A stretch of 64,000 nucleotides of DNA from Gammaproteobacteria bacterium (GTDB taxonomy: Bacteria; Pseudomonadota; Gammaproteobacteria; Pseudomonadales; Azotimanducaceae): contig VXLJ01000007.1 in assembly GCA_009841635.1 (NCBI GenBank), forward strand, positions 279,129 through 343,128. Direction: 5' to 3'. Below are positions 55,736 to 64,000 of this stretch, piece by piece. Under the pieces are notes generated by a model. It had not been told where the DNA came from and did no database searches. It saw nothing but the letters and a program-made list of their open reading frames with translations. The stretch's first letter is position 1. Every line of letters starts with the position of its first letter. The position numbers and the translations under genes were made by a program.

Positions 55736-57574
55736 ATGAACGCGGCCACTAGTGAGTTTGCACAGCCAGCAAAGTCAACGCTGGCTGGCTTGACGCAGGG
55801 TCATCGCCTCAAGTACACGTTTGCCGTACTGCTTTCGACAAGTGCGACCATGGTGATGCTAGCGGTGCCAATCATCGGGAAACACGCGCTTAATGTCATC
55901 GTCGAAAAGGACTTCGAGTTCGCAAGCATTCTGTTGCTGCAGATCGGTACGTGGGTTGGCGTACCAGAGTCGTTTGTCGCGTACCTGATTCTGTCAGCTG
56001 TGGCCGGCGTGCTGCTAACGGCGGCATCGATGTCGTGCCAATTTGGTCGTGACCGCCTTTCGGCCGTGGCGTCCGAAGGCATCGCCCAACGATTGCGCGA
56101 AGCACTGTACGAGCGGCTTCACCACGTGCCCATGAAGTTCTACGATGAAGCGGAGACGGGCGATCTTGTTCAACGCTGCTCCTCCGACATTGAAACCGTA
56201 CGAGTGTTCATGCACGCCGACGTCGATGAAGCCGGTCAGATGCTGTTGTTTCTCGCTGGTATGGTGCCGGTGCTGTTTTGGCATCAAGCTGAACTCAGTT
56301 GGTTTGCGTTCTTGATGATCCCGGTACTGTTTTTCAGCGCGTATTTCTTCTTCAAGAGCATTACGCAGCTGTTTCAGGTCACCGATGAATCCGAAGGCGC
56401 TCTAACCGCAGTCATTCAAGAAAACCTGACTGGCATACGGGTCGTTCGTGCGTTTGCCCGACACGAGTTTGAAACCGAACGATTCGACATACGCAATCAA
56501 GCTTTTCGCGACAACTATTTGCGCCTTTACAAGTTGATGGCGTACTACTGGAGTGGTACGGACTTCCTTGCGATGTTTCAGATAGGGTTGGTGTTGTTCG
56601 CAGGTTCGTATTTCTATCTAGTTGGCAAAATCAACATTGGCGAGCTGTTTCTGTTCATGATGTACGTGACGTATGTCGTTTGGCGCATTCGTCATGTGGG
56701 TCGCTTGATCGCAGATGGCGGTAAAGCTGTGGTGGCGCTGCGGCGCATCAACTTCATACTGCAATCGCACGCCGAGACTGAACAGCGTTACCCACCACAG
56801 ACCCGAATCCTTGGCGATATTGAGTTCAAGCACGTCACCGTACGCTTTGACGCTGAACAAGCAGCGTTGCACGATGTATCCGTTCATATTCGTGCGGGTG
56901 AAACCATTGGCATCGTCGGCCGACCGGGTTCAGGCAAATCGACCATTCTGCGAGCACTACTACGAATTCACGACGTCGATGAAGGGCAAATTCTTGTTGA
57001 CGGTTTGGATATTGCCGACGTTAATCGTAAGTGGCTGCGAACAAATGTTGGTGTGGTCCTGCAGGAACCATTTTTGTATTCGCGAACAGTCCAGGAGAAC
57101 CTCGTTGTCGGCAATCAGTACGCCACCGCGAATGAAATACGCGACGCGTCCAAAGAAGCAGCAATCCACGATGCTATTGAGCAATTCACCGATGGTTATC
57201 AGTCTGTCATCGGCGAACGTGGCGTAACACTATCCGGTGGCCAACGCCAACGCATCGCGCTCGCGCGGGCGTTGCTCAAAAATCCACCTATCTTGATACT
57301 CGATGATGCGCTGTCTGCCGTTGACTCAAACACCGAAGAACACATCCTCAATAGCTTGGCTGAACGGCGAGGTAAACACACTTCGTTCATCGTCGCTCAT
57401 CGTTTATCGACCTTAAGAAATGTCGATCGTGTACTGGTGTTCGACGAAGGTCGGTTAGTGCAAGTTGGCACCCATGAGGAACTAAACCGGCAACCAGGTC
57501 CGTATCACGAGCTGTGTGCATTGCAGAATCTGATGGATGAATCCATTCGGATCGAGGCGTTTGGTCGTGGATAA
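55736..57574 (+). CDS. ABC exporter half-transporter, degenerate-site subunit
   Basis: A 612-residue type IV exporter subunit: six-helix membrane domain (about 25-330), then an ATPase domain with Walker A GRPGSGKST (395-403), signature LSGGQ (499-503) and Walker B ILILDDALSAVD. The position of the catalytic Glu is Asp524. RVVRAFARHEFE is the usual coupling-helix region. Together with the downstream subunit this predicts a heterodimer of the LmrCD/BmrCD/MdlAB kind, in which one ATP site is non-hydrolytic. It exports lipids, drugs or peptides; the cargo is unknown. Confidence 0.9.
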   Translation: MNAATSEFAQPAKSTLAGLTQGHRLKYTFAVLLSTSATMVMLAVPIIGKHALNVIVEKDFEFASILLLQIGTWVGVPESFVAYLILSAVAGVLLTAASMSCQFGRDRLSAVASEGIAQRLREALYERLHHVPMKFYDEAETGDLVQRCSSDIETVRVFMHADVDEAGQMLLFLAGMVPVLFWHQAELSWFAFLMIPVLFFSAYFFFKSITQLFQVTDESEGALTAVIQENLTGIRVVRAFARHEFETERFDIRNQAFRDNYLRLYKLMAYYWSGTDFLAMFQIGLVLFAGSYFYLVGKINIGELFLFMMYVTYVVWRIRHVGRLIADGGKAVVALRRINFILQSHAETEQRYPPQTRILGDIEFKHVTVRFDAEQAALHDVSVHIRAGETIGIVGRPGSGKSTILRALLRIHDVDEGQILVDGLDIADVNRKWLRTNVGVVLQEPFLYSRTVQENLVVGNQYATANEIRDASKEAAIHDAIEQFTDGYQSVIGERGVTLSGGQRQRIALARALLKNPPILILDDALSAVDSNTEEHILNSLAERRGKHTSFIVAHRLSTLRNVDRVLVFDEGRLVQVGTHEELNRQPGPYHELCALQNLMDESIRIEAFGRG

Positions 57575-59426
57575 CGAACTACTCGAGGACGATTTTTTCG
57601 ATCCTTATGCAAAGCAAGCCATGGATTGGGCGCTGTGGGGCAAACTGTTCAGTTACATCACACCTTACAAACGCGAAGTTATCCTGCTGATCATCTCAGC
57701 GGCGGTGACAGGCATTCTGGAACCAGCCTATGCACTGATCACCAAATGGCTACTAGACGATATTGCTGCGAACGGCGCTGACGCAGCGATACCGCTGTGG
57801 GGACTGCTCTATTTAGGCATGTCCACGATGCTAGCACTATCGGTAGGTTTTTTCCTCTACTACACGAACAAACTACGTGTCTATGCCAGCTACGGCTTGC
57901 GTACCGATGCATTCAAGAATCTGCAACGACAAGCGTTCGCTTTCTTTGACAAGCGTCCTGTTGGATGGCTGGTCGCACGCTTAACCTCCGATTGTGAGCG
58001 ACTCACCAACATCCTATCGTGGGCGTTCTTGGACCTGATATGGAGCTCGACCATGATCGTCGCAACGAGCGTCGCCCTATTCTGGTTGAGTTGGAAGGTC
58101 ACACTCGTCATGCTCGTTGTCATGCCATTCATCGTGTGGGTGTCGGCAAAGTTCAGACGCTCGATTCTCGGCACCGCCCGTGAAGTGCGCGCCACCAACT
58201 CGCGCATTACAGGTACGTTCAACGAAAGCATCATGGGTATGGAGACGAGCAAAACGTTCGTGCAAGAAAACGTGAACGCAGGTCGTTTTCAAAAACAAAC
58301 GGATCAGATGTTCAAGTCGTCGGTGCGCAACCTGACGCTCGCAGCAATCTATGTGCCCATCATCGTGACCACCAGTTCAGTGTCGTACGGCCTAGCCCTC
58401 GCCTACGGCGGCTCTGAAATGCTCGCTGGTTCCATCGCCGTAACCACGTTGATCACGTTCATGATGTTGGTGACACACTTTTTCGAACCATTCGAAGTCG
58501 TAGGCATGTGGTTTGCGGAAATGCAAATGGCGCAGGCCAGTGCAGAGCGCTTACTGAGCGTTATTAATGCAGAACCGGAAATTCAGGACACGGAATCGTT
58601 CATCAATGACGGCGGCACCAGCCCACCTCAGTCCGAAGATGCGCATACGCAAATTGAAGAAATCGAACTGAGCCACGTCGGGTTTGCGTACGAACCCAAC
58701 AAGCCTGTCCTGGTTGACATCAATCTAACTGCAAAACGCGGTGAGACCATTGCACTCGTCGGTCCTACTGGTGGCGGTAAAACGACACTGGTGAACGTAC
58801 TCTGTCGTTTCTATGAACCAACAGCAGGCGCGGTCAATCTCAACGGGCGCGAATACCGTCAATGGCGACTGCAGGACTTGCATTCAAAACTAGGCATGGT
58901 GTTGCAACAAGCTCATGTCTTTAGCGGCTCGATCCGCGAGAATATTCGGTACGGCAAACTGAATGCATCCGATGCTGAAGTCGAGGACGCAGCGCGGTTG
59001 GTCGAAGCCCATGATTTCATTTCCCAGCTCGACGATGGCTATGAGACGCAAGTTGGGGAAGGCGGCGGACGCTTGTCTGCAGGGCAAAAACAACTGCTCT
59101 CGTTTGCACGCGCGGTCTTAGCGGATCCGCAAATTCTTGTATTGGATGAAGCGACTAGTTCAGTTGACACCGAGACCGAGCAACGGATTCAAAGCGGACT
59201 AGAACGCATGCTTGGCGGTCGCATCAGTTTCATCATTGCGCATCGTCTTACGACCATCAAAAATGCAACCCGCATCGTGTTTATCGATAACAGCCGCATC
59301 GTTGAAATGGGGACGCACCAAGAACTGCTCAAACTACGAGGTCGTTACTTTGACCTCTATGCGCAGCAAAGCATGGATCAATCGTTCCGCGCTGCTTGGA
59401 AGCACGAAGTCTTAACCGCTTCCTAA
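57567..59426 (+). CDS. ABC exporter half-transporter, canonical-site subunit
   Basis: About 619 residues from GTG 57567, which overlaps the previous gene by 8 bases and follows a GAGG; an ATG at 57537 would lengthen the overlap to 38 bases. The membrane domain has six helices with FLYYTNKLRVYASYGLRTDAFKNLQRQAFAFFDKRPVGWLVARLTSD. The ATPase domain has Walker A GPTGGGKTT, a deviating signature LSAGQ (503-507) and a canonical catalytic Glu528 in LVLDEATSSVD. The altered signature faces the partner's degenerate Walker B, as expected for a heterodimer with one active site. Confidence 0.9.
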   Translation: MDNELLEDDFFDPYAKQAMDWALWGKLFSYITPYKREVILLIISAAVTGILEPAYALITKWLLDDIAANGADAAIPLWGLLYLGMSTMLALSVGFFLYYTNKLRVYASYGLRTDAFKNLQRQAFAFFDKRPVGWLVARLTSDCERLTNILSWAFLDLIWSSTMIVATSVALFWLSWKVTLVMLVVMPFIVWVSAKFRRSILGTAREVRATNSRITGTFNESIMGMETSKTFVQENVNAGRFQKQTDQMFKSSVRNLTLAAIYVPIIVTTSSVSYGLALAYGGSEMLAGSIAVTTLITFMMLVTHFFEPFEVVGMWFAEMQMAQASAERLLSVINAEPEIQDTESFINDGGTSPPQSEDAHTQIEEIELSHVGFAYEPNKPVLVDINLTAKRGETIALVGPTGGGKTTLVNVLCRFYEPTAGAVNLNGREYRQWRLQDLHSKLGMVLQQAHVFSGSIRENIRYGKLNASDAEVEDAARLVEAHDFISQLDDGYETQVGEGGGRLSAGQKQLLSFARAVLADPQILVLDEATSSVDTETEQRIQSGLERMLGGRISFIIAHRLTTIKNATRIVFIDNSRIVEMGTHQELLKLRGRYFDLYAQQSMDQSFRAAWKHEVLTAS

Positions 59427-59486
59427 CAGCAAAGTTCACTAGCCGAATATCATGTAGCCATGACCGTTTACGCGCACGATTGAATC

Positions 59487-59885
59487 GTGGAATCGCAGGA
59501 AATCCTAGGCAAACTAGCGCCTCTTTTCGATGAAATGGATCGCCAATGCATGGTCACTGAGCACTTGATGGACAAAGATCGGTGGCGTGTGTTCTTGACC
59601 ACGATGTGGAGCAATCTCGTACTGGATCCTGAGAATCTCGGCATGACCGAAGAGGATCTCGAAAGTGCGTTCAACGTGATTGAAAGTGAAGCGGAACGTC
59701 GCTTGGGGGGCAAGGACGCTTTGGTTGATGCCTTCCGTTTTTTAACGACCAAGGATGGCGAACGCTGCATGGACAAAGCAAAGCTTCGCAAGAATCACCG
59801 CGATATGTTGGTGTATTTCGCATCCATGATGGTCGACCCTGAGCGTCATAAGCAATACATGCAGGAGTTGCGTGGTTCAAAGTAA
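59487..59885 (+). CDS. small helical conserved protein, unknown function
   Basis: A 132-residue, mostly helical, acidic protein starting at GTG 59487. It has no signal peptide or membrane segment. Visible features are RWRVFLTTMWSNLVLDPENLGMTEEDLESAFNVIE, AERRLGGKDALVDAFRFL and KNHRDMLVYFASMMVDPERHKQYM. I do not recognise a family with known function. Coding is supported by its length, good amino-acid composition, and tight placement between the ABC exporter and the ankyrin gene (60 and 51 base gaps). Confidence 0.65.
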   Translation: MESQEILGKLAPLFDEMDRQCMVTEHLMDKDRWRVFLTTMWSNLVLDPENLGMTEEDLESAFNVIESEAERRLGGKDALVDAFRFLTTKDGERCMDKAKLRKNHRDMLVYFASMMVDPERHKQYMQELRGSK

Positions 59886-59936
59886 TTACGCGCAACCACT
59901 AATTAACGTCGACCCGACAACCAACGAGGTACCGTT

Positions 59937-61550
59937 GTGGAGCTACTAAAACCTCGAGAACTTGACAACGACTCGTTTGACTGGACGGGTCGCGTTAGGC
60001 ATTCGGATGTATGGACAACCTTAAACGCCGCGCGTGACGGTGACCTGGCGAAACTCAAAAAACTCATTCAAGAGGTACCTGAGCTAGCGAATTGCCAGTA
60101 CTGGTACGTTTCACCACTCCACTTCGCAGTCCGCGAGGGACACTTTGAAGCGGTGAAATTTCTCGTTGATGCAGGTGCGGACGTCACGCTGCAAACACTG
60201 TATGGGCAAGAGACTTTTTTGCAGGTTGCAGAAGATAGAAGCCACGATGAGGTTGCGGCCTACTTGTGTGACATCAGTCGCCGACACATGAGCTCGGAGG
60301 GTGACGTGCATCCAATCCATACTGCTTGTCGGGCTGGCGATCATGAACAGGTTGCAACGTTGCTAGCAGAGGATGCTTCCCTAGTCGATCGCGGCGACAC
60401 CGTTGGTCGTCGACCGCTTCACTATGCCGTAGAAACACAGAATCTTGAACTGATCGATCTATTAGTTAGCCATGGTGCGACAGTCGATTCGCGAGGCTTT
60501 TCAAGCGACAATCGACTAGGCGGATTTGGGTTTCGTCCCATCGTTTCAGCGCTCTGGTATCACCCGTATTGGAATCAGCGCAACGATTACGACACGGTGC
60601 AACATCTCCTTAAGCATGGTGCTGAATACACCATGACCGTCGCGGCTGCCTTAGGCGATCTTGAGCGCGTGCGCGAGTTGCTTCTGCAGAATCCGACGCT
60701 CGCCGATCACCAAGAAACAGGCGGCAAGCGTGCGCTTTCCGCCGCCGCTGAACGGAACTACGTCGATATCGTCAAAACGCTACTCGATGCCGGTGCGGAT
60801 CCAAATCTCGAAGAGGGCGCAAACTGTCCAAAAGGCTTCGCACTTTGGGCGGCAGCACATCATGGTTATTTCGAAATCGCAGAAACGTTGTTAGAAGCTG
60901 GCGCCGACCCAAACGCCACCGTCGAGTCTTCAGGCAACCCCACGGAGTCCGCATTCAATCGCGACATGCGGGAACTGCTGTACTGCTATGGCGGCAATGT
61001 GGGATTTACCATGTTCTTCCACGAAAACAACGTCGACGTGGTCGCGGCCGTTCTGCAACATGCGCCACCAGCGTTTAAGGAAGCGATGGCCGAGGAAGGT
61101 TTTCCACACGCAGTAAGCAATAGCTACACAACGCTAGTTCGGTTATTGCTCAACGCTGGCGTTCGCGTGCCGCCGATATTAACGGGCTGTCAAACGTATC
61201 TTTGGCATGACTTGGAACTGTGCGAAGTACTGCTTCAGAATGACATGGATCCAAATTTACCCAATTGGCAATCCATGCGCCCATTGCATCACATGGCGCA
61301 AAAAAACATGGTCGATGGCGCGCAGTTAATGGTGAAATACGGCGCTAATCCAAGCCTGATCGATGAGGAATACCGTACCACGCCGCTAGGCTGGGCAGCT
61401 ATGTTTGGGTCGGTTGACTACGCCAAATACTTGCTAGCGCAATTCCCCGACCGAACGATGCACGAGCCTGCCGACATGCCCGCGTGGGCTAAACCTGCTG
61501 CTTGGGCTGCTCGGCGCGGCCATCAAGAAATCGTGGATTTGTTGAGCTGA
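59937..61550 (+). CDS. large ankyrin-repeat protein
   Basis: A 537-residue protein from GTG 59937, after GAGG. Ankyrin motifs recur through the length, for example SPLHFAVREGHFEAVKFLVDAGADV, RPLHYAVETQNLELIDLLVSHGATV, ALSAAAERNYVDIVKTLLDAGADPN, ALWAAAHHGYFEIAETLLEAGADPN and TPLGWAAMFGSVDYAKYLLAQF. The end PAWAKPAAWAARRGHQEIVDLLS is a truncated repeat. No signal or transmembrane segment is visible, so it is probably cytoplasmic and mediates protein binding. Partner unknown. Confidence 0.88.
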   Translation: MELLKPRELDNDSFDWTGRVRHSDVWTTLNAARDGDLAKLKKLIQEVPELANCQYWYVSPLHFAVREGHFEAVKFLVDAGADVTLQTLYGQETFLQVAEDRSHDEVAAYLCDISRRHMSSEGDVHPIHTACRAGDHEQVATLLAEDASLVDRGDTVGRRPLHYAVETQNLELIDLLVSHGATVDSRGFSSDNRLGGFGFRPIVSALWYHPYWNQRNDYDTVQHLLKHGAEYTMTVAAALGDLERVRELLLQNPTLADHQETGGKRALSAAAERNYVDIVKTLLDAGADPNLEEGANCPKGFALWAAAHHGYFEIAETLLEAGADPNATVESSGNPTESAFNRDMRELLYCYGGNVGFTMFFHENNVDVVAAVLQHAPPAFKEAMAEEGFPHAVSNSYTTLVRLLLNAGVRVPPILTGCQTYLWHDLELCEVLLQNDMDPNLPNWQSMRPLHHMAQKNMVDGAQLMVKYGANPSLIDEEYRTTPLGWAAMFGSVDYAKYLLAQFPDRTMHEPADMPAWAKPAAWAARRGHQEIVDLLS

Positions 61551-61577
61551 GGCGGTGTGAATTGCCTCCCACCACGC

Positions 61578-62063
61578 TTACCCGATGGTGTAGCGCATCA
61601 TCACGCGCGAATTGTCAGCCAAACCATTCTTGAAGCGCGGTCCCCAAACTCCCCACTCGTCCGAGTACTTGCCGCCCATACGATTTAGCACACCGCGCTG
61701 AATTTCGGGATCCGTCTCGAACACGCCAGAAATCATCAATTCTGGGCCTTGTCGAAACGAATCGCCAGCGGACGTCCACACCCCGTATTCGCCGACCCAG
61801 ATCCGCGCCGAATTCATACCTTTGCGAATGGCATTCGCTCGCCACGCGCCGTATTGAGTAACAACGTGAATCCCCATATCACCGTCGTAGCTAAACCAGA
61901 CCTCGCCTTTGCAAGCACTCTCCGTTCCATCAGACTTGAGTGGCGTTAAGTAAATCAAGCGTGATGACTCCAATGCTTCCTTCGTGGCGTCTGGCAAGCC
62001 GCCAATGGCAGAAAGCACTGGTAACGTGGCGGCACCAATGAGAGTTTGTCTACGGGTCAGCAT
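61578..62063 (-). CDS. Tat-signal protein, possibly FMN split-barrel fold
   Basis: A 161-residue protein whose N-terminus TRRQTLIGAATLPVLSAIGGLPDA has a twin-arginine-like signal. The mature part, LIYLTPLKSDGTESACKGEVWFSYDGDMGIHVVTQYGAWRANAIRKGMNSARIWVGEYGVW, has the strand pattern of pyridoxamine-phosphate oxidase-like split barrels, a cautious assignment. A cofactor-binding fold exported by Tat would be consistent. It lies between the convergent ankyrin gene and a phytanoyl-CoA dioxygenase on its own strand (35 bases away). Confidence 0.6.
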   Translation of the reverse strand: MLTRRQTLIGAATLPVLSAIGGLPDATKEALESSRLIYLTPLKSDGTESACKGEVWFSYDGDMGIHVVTQYGAWRANAIRKGMNSARIWVGEYGVWTSAGDSFRQGPELMISGVFETDPEIQRGVLNRMGGKYSDEWGVWGPRFKNGLADNSRVMMRYTIG

Positions 62064-62098
62064 GAAGTTCGTCCCTTGCGGTGTGAAAAAAAGTTTGT

Positions 62099-62992
62099 TT
62101 ACGTGGCTGAGCGTTGTTCTTCTTTGAACAATGAATCAAAGAACCACTGCGCACCCGCTGGCTCCTCAAGCAAACGCATCTGTCGATGAGTAAGTTGCAG
62201 ATTGTCCGGCGCAGTCACGCGTGTCCTTGACCAGGTTAGCTGTGAAGCGCAATACTTGTAAAGCAGCGAGCGACGTTCATGATCTGCTTGCCACGCACAC
62301 GTGCCGTGAGTGGTCGCTTCCGTGAAAAACGTCACGCTACCTGCCGGCGCTTCTGGACAGATCACCACATCGTCGAACTGTCCGTTGCGAATGCACGCTG
62401 GTAGCTTGAAATGACTGTTATGGCTACCAGGGATGCAGCACAAACCACCTGTGTCAGGCCCGCTGTCGGTCAAATTGAACGCAGCTACGGCAAAACCGTG
62501 AAGCGCTTGATGACCCGGTTGCGGATAAGGTTTCCCAGGTTCGGCGCGCGTGAACGGCTCGGAAGCGCCATAGTCCGAGTGCAAGCGACCACTGGGCATA
62601 CCTTTGCGCATACGCATGCCAAAAATCCGATCAAGTCGGAACGCTTCACCTAACTGCATACGCATGACTTGCATGGTGAGTGGATGGTCGACTAAATCGA
62701 CGAACGGCTGGCCGAATGCCAGAAATCCTGGGCTCGAAACGTAGGAACCACCAGCCATGCCAAAACGGTAATTGTCGTAAAGACCTCGCGGCAGCTCTTT
62801 GGCTCGTTCTGACCAATCCGCCGGGAACTCTACAAGCGTTTCATCGAGGATTTGATTGAGCGTTGCGACTTGCTGCTCACTGAGCACGTCTTCTACCACG
62901 AGATATCCCTGTAGGTCATACAGGTATTGGTAGAGCTCAGCTAGATCCTCGTCGCTCGCTGACGCTAAGTACTTTGCTGAGAGGTTTTCCAT
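62099..62992 (-). CDS. phytanoyl-CoA dioxygenase-family protein
   Basis: A 297-residue Fe(II)/2-oxoglutarate oxygenase. His138 and Asp140 in PSGRLHSDYGASEP and distal His229 in TEATTHGTCAWQADHERRSLLYKY give the iron triad, and Arg240/241 fits 2-oxoglutarate binding. TGGLCCIPGSHNSHFKLP is the PhyH signature region. Bacterial PhyH proteins hydroxylate many small molecules. Substrate unknown. It sits between the second ankyrin gene and the Tat-signal gene, all on the minus strand. Confidence 0.85.
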   Translation of the reverse strand: MENLSAKYLASASDEDLAELYQYLYDLQGYLVVEDVLSEQQVATLNQILDETLVEFPADWSERAKELPRGLYDNYRFGMAGGSYVSSPGFLAFGQPFVDLVDHPLTMQVMRMQLGEAFRLDRIFGMRMRKGMPSGRLHSDYGASEPFTRAEPGKPYPQPGHQALHGFAVAAFNLTDSGPDTGGLCCIPGSHNSHFKLPACIRNGQFDDVVICPEAPAGSVTFFTEATTHGTCAWQADHERRSLLYKYCASQLTWSRTRVTAPDNLQLTHRQMRLLEEPAGAQWFFDSLFKEEQRSAT

Positions 62993-63052
62993 GAGCTGCC
63001 AGATCCTTACGGTGACGTTCGTAAATCATGCATGTTTAGGGTTAAGGTTGTA

Positions 63053-63991
63053 TCAGGTTGACGCCCGCGCAAGCCTTTCTACGATCCCGTGGTAGTTGCG
63101 AGTGCGTGCGTAATCCGCTGCTGTTTTACCATGCTCGTCAAGTGCGGCCGCGTCAGCGCCTGCATCTAAGAGTACGTCTACACAAGCTACATCTTCCTGC
63201 CACCAACCATCTGCAGCCATGTGCAAGGCTGTCTTACCGGTAACGGATGTGGCGTGAACATTCGCGCCTTGCTGCAATAGCAATTCAATCGTCTTGCTCT
63301 TGCTTTCGCGAGCAGCTACCATCATAGGAGTGAAACTCCCGTCGGGTTGGGTGTTTTCAGGAGAAGATTGAGCGAGGATAGTCGCAGAAGTCTGCGTTGT
63401 TGTCGAGTTTACATCGACCCCTAATTGCAACAACGTTCGAATCACGTCGTCCCACCCATACGTGCAAGCTAGGTGAATGGCGCGATCGCCTAAACAACTG
63501 GGTGCTTCTAAATCAGCCCCGTAATCCGCCAAAACTCCAATCAACGTTGAAGCAGCTGGGTCGTAACCGTGAACAGCGGCCATATGAATGGGTCGCCATT
63601 TAGCCTCCTCAAGAACTCGCATCTCCCACACGAAGAACCCAATTCGGCGCAACAACCGATTCGGGTCGTCACCATGATCTAGCAGAGCCTGAAGCGAGTC
63701 ACGCTGTGAACGCAACAACGCAAATCCAATCGGAGGCAACCAATCCGCTTCCAACGCCAACGCCTCAGTCGAGCACAGGCGTCCGACGTCTTCATACAAA
63801 CCTAAAGCACAAGCACTGTGTAAATCCAACTCGTTATCGGACGCAAGCATCCGCTCGGCAGTTCGGGGGTCATATAGCGCTGCTGTCTGCATTGGCGTGA
63901 GGTTTGTGTCTTGAGGCAATCCAACGCTGGCACGGTTGGATTTCTGCTCGTCAAGCAGCTCTCTGGCGCGGCTTTGCCAGTCCGAACTCAC
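63053..63991 (-). CDS. ankyrin-repeat protein (start near window edge)
   Basis: About 312 residues from GTG 63991; the frame is open to the window edge, so the true start may lie further upstream. Ankyrin repeats are evident, for example RPIHMAAVHGYDPAASTLIGVLADYGADL, RAIHLACTYGWDDVIRTLLQLGVDVN, TPMMVAARESKSKTIELLLQQGANV, TALHMAADGWWQEDVACVDVLLDAGADA and a final TAADYARTRNYHGIVERLAR. No signal or membrane segment is visible. It is 60 bases upstream of the PhyH gene, on the same strand. Confidence 0.85.
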   Translation of the reverse strand: MSSDWQSRARELLDEQKSNRASVGLPQDTNLTPMQTAALYDPRTAERMLASDNELDLHSACALGLYEDVGRLCSTEALALEADWLPPIGFALLRSQRDSLQALLDHGDDPNRLLRRIGFFVWEMRVLEEAKWRPIHMAAVHGYDPAASTLIGVLADYGADLEAPSCLGDRAIHLACTYGWDDVIRTLLQLGVDVNSTTTQTSATILAQSSPENTQPDGSFTPMMVAARESKSKTIELLLQQGANVHATSVTGKTALHMAADGWWQEDVACVDVLLDAGADAAALDEHGKTAADYARTRNYHGIVERLARAST

Positions 63992-64000
63992 TGAATTTTT

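Noticed and set aside
56715..57227. 170-residue open frame overlapping the first ABC subunit in another frame
   Set aside because: It lies inside a conserved ATPase domain coding region and has no motif of its own.

Overview
The window is a continuous stretch of bacterial chromosome that looks like an uncultured, probably marine, gammaproteobacterium. The evidence is gene order: gyrA-pheA-hisC-tyrA-cmk, trpS-scpA-scpB-rluB, hom-recJ-prfB-lysS, ubiG-yciK and tusC-tusB all match gammaproteobacterial clusters. prfB also carries the classical RF2 +1 frameshift site. Coding density is very high. No gene-free gap reaches 300 bases; the largest are about 293 bases (19707-19999) and 244 bases (55492-55735). 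I found no rRNA, tRNA, CRISPR array, insertion sequence, integrase or phage gene. Many starts are GTG or TTG, and several adjacent genes overlap by 4-11 bases, which suggests translational coupling.

Layout. 1-6.5 kb (minus): the gyrA/aromatic amino acid block, without the serC and aroA genes that usually sit in it. 6.6-9.6 kb: a type B carboxylesterase (minus), then ubiG-yciK (plus). 9.6-19.7 kb (minus): ribosomal RNA modification, chromosome segregation, TrpRS, uracil-DNA glycosylase, LysRS, RF2, RecJ and homoserine dehydrogenase. 20-23.6 kb (plus): citrate synthase, TusC/TusB-like sulfur relay proteins, a GFA-family protein and an orphan capsule-type glycosyltransferase. 23.7-28 kb: a 3-hydroxyisobutyrate dehydrogenase-like enzyme (minus) and the selenocysteine genes selA-selB (plus). 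28-32.4 kb (minus): pepN-prfC.

32.5-42.2 kb is an accessory, catabolism-flavoured block: two Gfo/Idh/MocA oxidoreductases, an APH-type phosphotransferase beside an orphan apaG, a class III aminotransferase, a NUDIX hydrolase, a TauD dioxygenase, an all-alpha dUTPase and a two-subunit acyl-CoA dehydrogenase. lon follows. 44.7-48.8 kb holds a possible PD-(D/E)XK-like/winged-helix protein, a small beta-rich protein, a GST, a glyoxalase-fold protein and an enoyl-CoA hydratase. A POT peptide transporter, a serine/threonine dehydratase-like enzyme, glnS and an exported transglutaminase-like protein come next. 54.5-59.4 kb holds an NADPH oxidoreductase and a heterodimeric ABC exporter. The last 4.5 kb has two ankyrin-repeat proteins around a phytanoyl-CoA dioxygenase and a Tat-signal protein.

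No unmistakable new defence or mobile system is visible. The best leads are the nuclease-like/winged-helix protein beside lon, the ankyrin/PhyH cluster, the small beta-protein/GST/glyoxalase run, the split acyl-CoA dehydrogenase, and the altered quinolone-determining residues and N-terminal extension of GyrA. All functional names rest on reading motifs and recalled family sequences; no database search was run.
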